Source: an uncultured Lachnospiraceae bacterium (GTDB taxonomy: Bacteria > Bacillota_A > Clostridia > Lachnospirales > Lachnospiraceae). From it: DNA of 19,571 bases. Below are positions 13,929 to 19,571 of the stretch, piece by piece. The notes under the pieces were generated by a model. The model made no database searches. It saw nothing but the letters and a program-made list of their open reading frames with translations, and had not been told where the DNA came from. Position 1 is the stretch's first letter. Every line of letters begins with the position of its first letter. Both the position numbers and the translations under genes were made by a program. Location of the stretch: assembly GCA_900553635.1 (NCBI GenBank), contig USDU01000015.1:1-19571 (forward strand), written 5' to 3'.

Positions 13929-14729
13929 TTATGCCTCCTTCGCCATGCCTTTCTGTCTTGCGAACTCCGCCGCTCCCAGGGCTCCCATGAGCTGCGGGTC
14001 GATGGGAAGCTCGGTAACCTTCAGCTTCAGTACCTTTTCAATGGCCGCCTTCAGGCCCTCGTTCTTTGCACAGCCGCCGGTCAGGGTCACACTGCCTACG
14101 GCTCCGGCCTTCTTGCTCATGACAAAGCAGCGCTTCGCCACGGAAAGCTCGATGCCCGCCGCGATCTCGTCCATGGGCTTGCCCTCGCCCACCAGGGAAA
14201 TCACCTCGGATTCGGCAAAAACCGTACACTGGGATGTAATCGGAATCACATTTTTCGCCTGTAAGGAAAGTCTGGAAAACTCGGTCAAATCCATTTCAAA
14301 GGCTCTGGCCATGGCCTCGAAGAACCGTCCCGTTCCCGCCGCGCATTTGTCGTTCATGGCAAAATTCAGCACCGTGCCATCCGTATCCACAGCGATACCT
14401 TTTACGTCCTGTCCGCCGATGTCGATAATAGCACGGACGCTCGGATCCGCCACATGGACGCCCATGGCGTGACAGCTGATCTCGGAGATATTTTCATCCG
14501 CAAAGGGCACCTTATTGCGGCCATAGCCGGTGCCCACCAGATAGGCCAGATCCTCGGCGCTTCCAAGCTCCGGCACCTTCTCCACGGCCTGCTTTAAGGC
14601 GTCCTCGGCGCTTAAAACCGCGTTGATACGGCTTCGAAGCGTCACGTCGGACACCATTTTCCCATTCTCGTCGATAATGACGCATTTTGTATACGTACTT
14701 CCGGAATCACATCCGCCAAAATATTTCAT
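13929..14729 (-). CDS. ATP-dependent activase of 2-hydroxyacyl-CoA dehydratase type (HgdC/BcrA/BadF family)
   Basis: The 266-residue protein belongs to the ASKHA ATPase fold. It shows the phosphate-1 motif GGCDSGSTYTK (5-15), IIDIGGQDVKGI (101-112), NDKCAAGTGRF (126-136) and SQCTVFAESEVISL (166-179). C129 and C168 are the positions that hold the single [4Fe-4S] cluster bridging the homodimer. Such 'archerases' use ATP hydrolysis to push one very low-potential electron into the dehydratase or a double-cubane reductase. I chose the ATG at 14729, with GGGGGAG 6 to 7 bases upstream and the normal family length; the in-frame extension to 14774 has no family match. It follows the two dehydratase-like subunits, its expected partners. 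Confidence 0.93.
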   Translation of the reverse strand: MKYFGGCDSGSTYTKCVIIDENGKMVSDVTLRSRINAVLSAEDALKQAVEKVPELGSAEDLAYLVGTGYGRNKVPFADENISEISCHAMGVHVADPSVRAIIDIGGQDVKGIAVDTDGTVLNFAMNDKCAAGTGRFFEAMARAFEMDLTEFSRLSLQAKNVIPITSQCTVFAESEVISLVGEGKPMDEIAAGIELSVAKRCFVMSKKAGAVGSVTLTGGCAKNEGLKAAIEKVLKLKVTELPIDPQLMGALGAAEFARQKGMAKEA

Positions 14730-14767
14730 GTCTCTCTCCCCCTTCTTACCATGCAGAGCCTGAATTC

Positions 14768-16318
14768 TTACCATGACTGCTCATCCGTCAGAATCTCCAG
14801 GCTCGGATCCAGCGGTTCTTCCCGGAACACGGTCCGCATGTAACGGTTTACCTGATCGCGTATGGCCTGTCTGGAAATGACTCTCGGGTCAAACAGATCG
14901 TGGGTTACCCAGATCAGATGGATGCCCTTCTCCCGGGCCTTTTCCTCGAACTGGCCGTGCATGCCGGTCAGGGCCTTGCAGCTCATGTGCTCCCAGAGAA
15001 TGACCGTGTCGGCCCGGAATTCCTCGCAGAACTCCCAGAGCTCATCCAGCAGTACCCTGTAGCCGCCGTGAGTCCGATTTCTCATGATCATATTCTCGGT
15101 CAGCCACGCCATATCATAGATGGCCTGCTCCTTGTCATCCTCGGACAGCACCCTGGTGGACACCATGGACAGCATATCCGTCAGCGGCAGGATGCCCCAG
15201 CAGTTCTGCAGCCAGATCAGAAAATCAAAGTAGAAATGGGACTGCACGCCCCAGACGATGGCCCGGTGGCGGTACTCCGGCAGGACCTTATGTTTCTCCT
15301 TATAAGCCTTCTCGGCCAGCGCCGTAATCTTCCGGTCTGCCTCCAGGAAGTCCGGATCCTTGCCGCAGATAGCCATGTAATTGGTCTCTGTATACAGAGC
15401 CAGGTTGGAGCCGAACACCTGCGGGTAATCGGTCTTATTCATTTCCAGCCACTCCAGACGGTGACGAGTGGACTCATTTACACGCTTAGCACAGGTGAAA
15501 TATGCGTCCCAGTCCCATTTCTCCCCAGTCTGCTCCTCGATGAACTGGATACAGTTCCGGATTTCCTGGGCTGCGTATTCCTGCACGTCCTCCTCCTGAT
15601 GGCGGAGCGGCGCCGCCAGCTGGAAGCAGGGCACGCCGTCCTCCAGCTCCAGCCGCTTGGAAATGACGCTGTTGCCCATGAGCGACCCATCGCAGGTGGT
15701 GTTGCACTGTACCGCGCAGGCGCCCAGTATCGGAAAATCGTCGTCGATGGATACGCCCGCCTCGGCCTCCGGCATGGGACATACGTCGCCGGGCAGACCG
15801 TATTCCTGTGCCACGTCAATGTAATGGCAGGCCCCGTACTGATTCAGAAGCACCGATACATAGACCGCCGGCGTCTCACGGCTCAGGCCCTTCAGGGTCG
15901 GGAAGCCCATCATCACGGCCGTCATCTCATTTTCATCCATCAGGACCACCTTGTCGGACAGCTTCTTATCATTGCCGATACGGCGATCCGCCTCGAACAG
16001 ATTGTCCAGAAGCTTCGCCACGTCCGCCATAACCAGGTCGAACTCGGTATGGGCGATACGAAGCTGCGGACCGCGCAGCCCCTGCGTGTGCCGATCCACC
16101 ATCATGGGCGCGGCCAGATAGTTGGCCATCCAGCGATAGCGGAAAAAGGCTTTGATGTTCCGGGGCTTCACGATGAATTTTGACAGAATCCCCATAATAT
16201 GTAACCAACGGGTGTAATCATAAAAGGTGTCCTTCAGTCCCCGCCATTCTCTGCGGTTCCGAACCTTGCCGGTGGTGTAGAAGCTTCCCAGCGGCTCGCT
16301 TCCCCATTCTTTTCCCAT
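14768..16318 (-). CDS. 2-hydroxyacyl-CoA dehydratase-like iron-sulfur subunit (large)
   Basis: The 516-residue protein is a divergent member of the HgdA/HgdB/BcrBC/double-cubane family. Candidate cluster cysteines are C164, C180, C201, C205 and C209, with a further conserved-looking Cys at C447 in DTVILWEHMSCKALTG. The C-terminal part (KAREKGIHLIWVTHDLFDPR and following RTRV-like helix) resembles the last domain of the family. It is longer than classical subunits, with about 150 extra N-terminal residues. Its ATG overlaps the stop of the partner subunit gene (TAATG), a sign of stoichiometric synthesis. The family takes an electron from the activase and performs radical dehydration or reduction, often on acyl-CoA. 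The real substrate here is unknown. Confidence 0.85.
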   Translation of the reverse strand: MGKEWGSEPLGSFYTTGKVRNRREWRGLKDTFYDYTRWLHIMGILSKFIVKPRNIKAFFRYRWMANYLAAPMMVDRHTQGLRGPQLRIAHTEFDLVMADVAKLLDNLFEADRRIGNDKKLSDKVVLMDENEMTAVMMGFPTLKGLSRETPAVYVSVLLNQYGACHYIDVAQEYGLPGDVCPMPEAEAGVSIDDDFPILGACAVQCNTTCDGSLMGNSVISKRLELEDGVPCFQLAAPLRHQEEDVQEYAAQEIRNCIQFIEEQTGEKWDWDAYFTCAKRVNESTRHRLEWLEMNKTDYPQVFGSNLALYTETNYMAICGKDPDFLEADRKITALAEKAYKEKHKVLPEYRHRAIVWGVQSHFYFDFLIWLQNCWGILPLTDMLSMVSTRVLSEDDKEQAIYDMAWLTENMIMRNRTHGGYRVLLDELWEFCEEFRADTVILWEHMSCKALTGMHGQFEEKAREKGIHLIWVTHDLFDPRVISRQAIRDQVNRYMRTVFREEPLDPSLEILTDEQSW

Positions 16319-17505
16319 TATTTCCCACCTCCCTGGATTTTCTTAATCTCGATGCTCTCCACGAAGGCCTGGACACGGGTACGAAGCTGGCCGGAATGAC
16401 CCACCGCATAGGGGCGGTCCACCGACAGCACCGGGTAATGGTACTGGTCCCGGAGTACCTGGGTTCCCACCGTCCGCTCGTATGCCCAGGGATCGCAGAA
16501 TTTCATCTGCTCATAGATGATACCGTCCGCATGATATTCCTCCGCCAGCTTCGCCACATAAGCGCGCCGTCCCTGAATCTTCTCCTGATTCATATAGCGG
16601 GCGCACTGGGCCCGGTTCATATACTGACGGCAAATCTGCGTCAGGGCGTCCTCATCCTCCGTCAGAATGATTTCATCCCTGCCCGGAAATGATCCGTAAC
16701 AGAAGCGGTCGGCGCACACGTAAGCGCCGCAGTCCTCAATGAGCTTCACCACATCCACATCATCCACCTCGGAGCCCACCAGCAACACCCGGGCACGGTA
16801 TTTCTTTGTGTCCGGTTCTCTGGTTTTCAGTTCCTCCAGGGTCTCCTCCAGAACCGGAATCAGCATGTCCTTCGGCGCCACATAGGTAGCCATGGTCAGG
16901 ATATGGAACTCGTAGCCGGTGATGCGCGGATGCTCCTCCTTCCGGTATTCGCCGATGGCGCGGATCAGCTGACAGACACGGTTGTGCTCCGCCACGGCCT
17001 GACGGATGGCACTGTCGGACACATCGATGCCGAAATGCTCTTTTAAGGGCGTCAGCACATGGTTCCGGCACTGCAAGGTATAGAGCTTCAGACCGTTTTC
17101 ATCATTTTTCATGGGAATCTCCATGTATTCATAAAAGAAGTCCGGCTTCTCCATGGCGTGCAGAAGCTCCATATTCTCGATGCAGCGGTTCAGCATAGTG
17201 CAGCCGTCCGGCGTGATCAGACAGTCCGTGAAGTTGTAGCCGCCTTCCATGGCACGCTCCAACAGAGCTCTGGTGTATTCGCACAGGAAGCTGGTCATAT
17301 AATAGGTGGCCATTTCCATGGAGCCGGTCCGGGGCGCCCGAAGACGCACCGAGAATGTCCCCGGAAGATTCAGAAGCGGTTCCGGAACATTTTCACAGAC
17401 CGTGGCGATGCATTTGCGGCCCTCACCCTGGGCCTGACGCACCAGATCGTTGTTGGCGTCCTCTAAAAGCCGCTCCAGCTCATAGAGATGCTTTAAGTCT
17501 TTCAT
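16318..17505 (-). CDS. 2-hydroxyacyl-CoA dehydratase-like iron-sulfur subunit (small)
   Basis: The 395-residue protein has the hallmarks of the HgdB/BcrB/double-cubane family. These are GRKCIATVCENVPEPLLNLP (29-48), a middle Cys group with ITPDGCTMLNRC (97-108), the motif MKFCDPWAYE (C337) corresponding to KFCDPEE, and the C-terminal GQLRTRVQAFVE. Cluster ligands are probably C37, C102 and C337 by analogy. I chose the ATG at 17505, preceded by a GAGGGGAGAGAGGG purine tract; the in-frame TTG at 17538 is a poor alternative. It forms the enzyme core with the product of the next, overlapping gene. Two unlike subunits plus an activase is the layout of dehydratases, but no CoA-transferase, acyl-CoA dehydrogenase or other fermentation gene is adjacent, so ordinary hydroxyacyl-CoA fermentation is unlikely. 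Confidence 0.9.
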   Translation of the reverse strand: MKDLKHLYELERLLEDANNDLVRQAQGEGRKCIATVCENVPEPLLNLPGTFSVRLRAPRTGSMEMATYYMTSFLCEYTRALLERAMEGGYNFTDCLITPDGCTMLNRCIENMELLHAMEKPDFFYEYMEIPMKNDENGLKLYTLQCRNHVLTPLKEHFGIDVSDSAIRQAVAEHNRVCQLIRAIGEYRKEEHPRITGYEFHILTMATYVAPKDMLIPVLEETLEELKTREPDTKKYRARVLLVGSEVDDVDVVKLIEDCGAYVCADRFCYGSFPGRDEIILTEDEDALTQICRQYMNRAQCARYMNQEKIQGRRAYVAKLAEEYHADGIIYEQMKFCDPWAYERTVGTQVLRDQYHYPVLSVDRPYAVGHSGQLRTRVQAFVESIEIKKIQGGGK

Positions 17506-17544
17506 TCCCTCTCTCCCCTCAGTTTTTCTTATTATCAAATGCTT

Positions 17545-18336
17545 TTAATGTTCCCCGTCCAGCAGACCGATTTTCGTCAGAGCTTCCCGTGCGCCCCGGA
17601 CGATGGCCGCATCCTTTGGCAGGAAAAATACATTTTCTCCCTTAAGATCAAATTCCGCCAGGGCCGCGTCCGACGGGATGTAGGCCAGCACCGGGATATC
17701 GCCCATATCCAGATACTGCTTCACATCCATAGAGGGCAGCCGGTTGGCGATGGCTCCCACCTGCTCGTACATGACCAACTCGTCCGCCACCTTTTTGATG
17801 GTCCGGATGACCTGCGTGCCCTTGCGGCTGGAATCGGTGATGAGAAGAAGGTGCGTCACCTTCTCCATGACACGGCGGTTGATCTGCTCGACGCCCGCCT
17901 CTCCGTCGATGACCACATAGTCAAAATTGTCAGCCAGAATGCTGATAACCTCCTTCAGGTACAGGTTTACCTTACAGTAGCAGCCTGCCGCCTCTGGACG
18001 TCCCACAGCGATGAAGCTGAAGCCGTCAGCCTCCACCAGGGCATCGAAGATGCGGTAACGGGCCTCGCCCAGCAGCTCCACCGCGTCCCGGGTGTCGCCC
18101 TTCTCAGCTGCCGCTACGACGGCTTTGCGAATATCATCAATGGTAATTTCCACCTCGATGCCCAGAGCCGTGGACAGCCCCACCGCAGGATCCGCGTCGA
18201 TGGCCAGGATGCGGCTGTCCGGGTGGTTTTCTGCCAGCAGGCGAACGATGCTGGCCGCAATGGAGGTCTTACCTACGCCGCCTTTTCCGGCAACGGCGAG
18301 GATTTTGGTATCATGCTTTTCTTTGTCTGATGGCAT
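17545..18336 (-). CDS. cooC: CooC-type nickel-insertion ATPase
   Basis: The 263-residue protein is a MinD/NifH-fold ATPase. It has the deviant P-loop GKGGVGKT (17-24), IDADPAVGLSTALG (46-59) at switch I, and VIDGEAGVEQINRR at switch II. GRPEAAGCYC (112-121) carries a CxC pair (C119, C121), the position at which CooC dimers bind Ni2+. CooC loads nickel into the C-cluster of carbon monoxide dehydrogenase, and AcsF of the same family serves the A-cluster of acetyl-CoA synthase. The ATG has GGGGAG 8 bases upstream, and the gene lies 21 bases after hypB. No CODH gene is in the window; an ACS-like gene four genes downstream is the obvious candidate client. CooC versus AcsF cannot be separated by eye. 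Confidence 0.9.
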   Translation of the reverse strand: MPSDKEKHDTKILAVAGKGGVGKTSIAASIVRLLAENHPDSRILAIDADPAVGLSTALGIEVEITIDDIRKAVVAAAEKGDTRDAVELLGEARYRIFDALVEADGFSFIAVGRPEAAGCYCKVNLYLKEVISILADNFDYVVIDGEAGVEQINRRVMEKVTHLLLITDSSRKGTQVIRTIKKVADELVMYEQVGAIANRLPSMDVKQYLDMGDIPVLAYIPSDAALAEFDLKGENVFFLPKDAAIVRGAREALTKIGLLDGEH

Positions 18337-18357
18337 AAAATGTTCTCCCCTCTTCCT

Positions 18358-19029
18358 CTAGCTTCTCCAGCTTTTTGCCTCTCTCACAATCCAGTCAGCC
18401 AGCGCCTCTACGCCCTCGCCGGTCTTTGCGGAAATGTAGAGAATCGTGATATTCGGATTCCTGAGCTTCGCGTTCGCCTCTAATTTTTCTTTGCTGAAAT
18501 CAAAATACGGCATCACATCCGTCTTATTCACCACCAGCAGATCGCATTTCTCATACATCAGCGGATACTTCAGCGGCTTATCGTCGCCCTCAGGTACGGA
18601 CAGGATTGTCATATTTTTCACAGCTCCCGTGTCAAACTCCGCCGGGCACACCAGATTGCCCACATTTTCCAGAATCACCAGCTCCGCGTCGTCGAGGCCG
18701 AACTCGTAAAGCCCCTGCCTCGTCATATCCGCGTCCAGGTGGCACATGCCGCCGGTGTGGATCTGGATGGACTTTACTCCCGCTTTTGTCATGGTCTCCG
18801 CGTCCACCGCCGAGTCAATATCAGCCTCCATCACGCCCATTTTGATACGGCCTTCCAGGGCCTTCGCCAGCGCCAGCAGTGTGGTGGTCTTCCCTGATCC
18901 CGGTGAGGACATCAGATTCAGCAGGAATACCTTCTTCTCCTTCAGCTCCTGCCGGAGTCTCTCCGCGTCCGCGTCGTTGTCCGCGAAGATGCTGCGCTTC
19001 ACTTCTATGATTCGAATTTTATCTTCCAT
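18358..19029 (-). CDS. hypB: HypB, GTPase for nickel insertion
   Basis: The 223-residue protein has Walker A SPGSGKTT (42-49), the metal site GGMCHLDA (93-100, with C96 and H97 that bind metal at the dimer interface), NLVCPAEFD (126-134) and the guanine-specificity motif NKTD (168-171). The N-terminal CxxGCxC high-affinity nickel site and the His-rich stretch of some HypB proteins are absent. HypB hydrolyses GTP while transferring nickel from HypA to the target enzyme. I chose the ATG at 19029, with GGGAG 9 bases upstream; an in-frame ATG at 19068 has no ribosome site. It is the first gene of the operon. Its partner hypA is the last gene, nine genes and about 8 kb away. Confidence 0.95.
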   Translation of the reverse strand: MEDKIRIIEVKRSIFADNDADAERLRQELKEKKVFLLNLMSSPGSGKTTTLLALAKALEGRIKMGVMEADIDSAVDAETMTKAGVKSIQIHTGGMCHLDADMTRQGLYEFGLDDAELVILENVGNLVCPAEFDTGAVKNMTILSVPEGDDKPLKYPLMYEKCDLLVVNKTDVMPYFDFSKEKLEANAKLRNPNITILYISAKTGEGVEALADWIVREAKSWRS

Positions 19030-19074
19030 TTCATAACGCTCCCATTCTTTTTGATCGTATATTATCATTTTCTG

Positions 19075-19102
19075 ACATTATTACACACTTGTAAAGTGGC
19101 AA
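19075..19102 (-). promoter_or_regulatory. Candidate promoter of the nickel/ACS-like operon
   Basis: The minus strand has TTGCCA (19102-19097), a 16-base spacer and TAATGT (19080-19075), which would start transcription about 39 bases before hypB. The -35 lies inside a perfect inverted repeat TGGCAA-AG-TTGCCA (19097-19110), which could be a regulator site. Neither box is strong, and a TATAAA at 19157-19152 is an alternative -10. Confidence 0.35.
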
Positions 19103-19137
19103 AGTTGCCAAAAAAATCACAATCTCTTTTATGGTCG

Positions 19138-19148
19138 TGGTCTGACCA
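19138..19148. promoter_or_regulatory. FadR/GntR-type operator 1
   Basis: TGGTCTGACCA is a perfect inverted repeat around one central base. FadR-subfamily regulators (FadR, LldR, PdhR) bind TGGTxxxACCA sites of this form. This copy lies on the hypB side of the divergent intergenic region, 36 bases upstream of the candidate hypB -35 box. Confidence 0.75.
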
Positions 19149-19193
19149 GATTTTATACATCTTTTCCAGGAAGCCTTCCGTTATTCTCTGGTT

Positions 19194-19206
19194 TTGGTCT
19201 GACCAA
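19194..19206. promoter_or_regulatory. FadR/GntR-type operator 2
   Basis: TTGGTCTGACCAA repeats the 11-base core of operator 1 exactly, with one more base pair of symmetry on each side. It ends 6 bases before the -35 box of the regulator gene, so binding would affect that promoter (autoregulation). The two operator centres are 57 bases apart, which would allow looping or cooperative control of both directions. Confidence 0.8.
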
Positions 19207-19212
19207 TTTTCA

Positions 19213-19241
19213 TTGACTTACCCAGGATTCCATGCTATATT
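19213..19241 (+). promoter_or_regulatory. SigA-type promoter of the GntR-family regulator gene
   Basis: TTGACT (19213-19218), a 17-base spacer and TATATT (19236-19241) fit a housekeeping promoter. Transcription would start near 19248, giving a leader of about 83 bases. Confidence 0.75.
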
Positions 19242-19252
19242 GAAGCTGTTGA

Positions 19253-19287
19253 AGCCGCAGGGTTCCAAAACCATCTGCGGTTGTTTT
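19253..19287 (+). promoter_or_regulatory. Hairpin with short T-tract in the regulator gene leader
   Basis: An 8-bp stem (19253-19260 with 19275-19282, one G-U pair) encloses a 4-bp stem GGTT/AACC, and is followed by GTTTTC. It lies at the start of the predicted leader. It may act as an attenuator or simply protect the 5' end. A smaller hairpin TCCTG-CTTTA-CAGGA follows at 19291-19305. Confidence 0.45.
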
Positions 19288-19330
19288 CTGTCCTGCTTTA
19301 CAGGAATTTTATAGGAAATGAGGTGCTTAC

Positions 19331-19571
19331 TTGGCTTTTAGGAAAATTGACGCGCCTTCGATTAAGGAGTTGTTTCTGAGCCAGATGGAGGAAATGATTC
19401 TCTCCGGCGAGCTGAAGCCGGGAGACAAGCTGCCGCCGGAGCGGGAATTGGCAGATACCATGGGAATCAGCAAAACTGTAGTACACGAAGGCATCCGGGA
19501 GCTTTCAAGACGGGGCTTTCTCGACGTGCTGTCCCGGAAAGGCGTCCATGTAGCCGACTATACCCGTACCG
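19331..19571 (+). CDS. GntR-family transcriptional regulator, FadR-like (N-terminal part, cut by window edge)
   Basis: Eighty residues are visible, covering the whole winged helix-turn-helix. They include MILSGELKPGDKLPPERELA, then ADTMGISKTVVHEGIRELSRRGFLDV and the wing residues SRKGVHVADY. This is a standard GntR DNA-binding domain, and the operator type upstream points to the FadR (FCD) subfamily. The start must be the TTG at 19331: AGGTG lies 5 bases before it, an in-frame TGA lies just upstream, and the next ATG (19385) would cut the first helix. The effector domain is outside the window. It is divergent from the nickel/ACS-like operon, and operators in the shared region suggest it controls both that operon and itself. 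Whether it represses or activates is unknown. Confidence 0.92.
   Translation, partial: MAFRKIDAPSIKELFLSQMEEMILSGELKPGDKLPPERELADTMGISKTVVHEGIRELSRRGFLDVLSRKGVHVADYTRT

Noticed and set aside
19331..19571. Regulator starting at ATG 19385
   Set aside because: That start would delete the first helix of the GntR DNA-binding domain; the TTG at 19331 has a good ribosome site and keeps the domain whole.
1..19571. CRISPR array, tRNA/rRNA genes, insertion sequence or phage genes
   Set aside because: I saw no regularly spaced direct repeats, no tRNA or rRNA sequence, and no transposase, integrase or phage protein in any frame.

Overview
The window looks like part of the chromosome of an anaerobic Gram-positive bacterium of the Clostridia, most likely a gut Lachnospiraceae. 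The reasons are AGGAGG-type ribosome binding sites, clostridial-style gene families (type IV pilus PilT, a BMP-family nucleoside transporter, 2-hydroxyacyl-CoA dehydratase-type iron-sulfur proteins) and oxygen-sensitive metalloenzyme genes. This is inferred from protein character only; I could not run a search.

Left part (1-4317), signalling and motility. A PilT retraction ATPase enters from the left edge and overlaps by 4 bases the convergent gene for a four-part c-di-GMP protein (Cys-rich N-terminus, GGDEF, receiver, HD-GYP). Divergent from that is a stand-alone Hpt phosphotransfer gene with a clear promoter and terminator. A 160-base imperfect inverted repeat then separates hpt from a convergent RelA/SpoT-domain alarmone synthetase gene.

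Middle part (4516-9661), transport. A four-gene minus-strand operon encodes a BMP-family lipoprotein, a double ABC ATPase and two permeases, like the NupNOPQ guanosine/nucleoside importers. It has a strong promoter with a 5' hairpin, a terminator-like hairpin after the lipoprotein gene and a strong terminator at the end.

Right part (9756-19571), a nine-gene minus-strand operon that is the main interest. In order of transcription it is hypB, a CooC-type ATPase, two 2-hydroxyacyl-CoA dehydratase-like subunits, their ATP-dependent activase, a 55-residue membrane protein, a short homologue of the acetyl-CoA synthase beta subunit (CdhC/AcsB) ending in CxxC-x5-C, a 935-residue FAD/iron-sulfur oxidoreductase, and hypA. 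Three nickel-delivery proteins (HypA, HypB, CooC) are thus packaged with an ATP-driven low-potential electron-transfer enzyme and an ACS-like protein, while no hydrogenase, urease, CODH or full ACS gene is present. A plausible reading is NAD(P)H to flavoprotein to activase (ATP) to dehydratase-like subunits, with nickel destined for the ACS-like protein or the dehydratase-like subunits. The substrate is unknown and I know of no characterised system with this make-up. A divergent GntR/FadR-type regulator (cut by the right edge) and two TGGTCTGACCA operators in the shared 301-base intergenic region suggest control by a small organic acid or acyl ligand.
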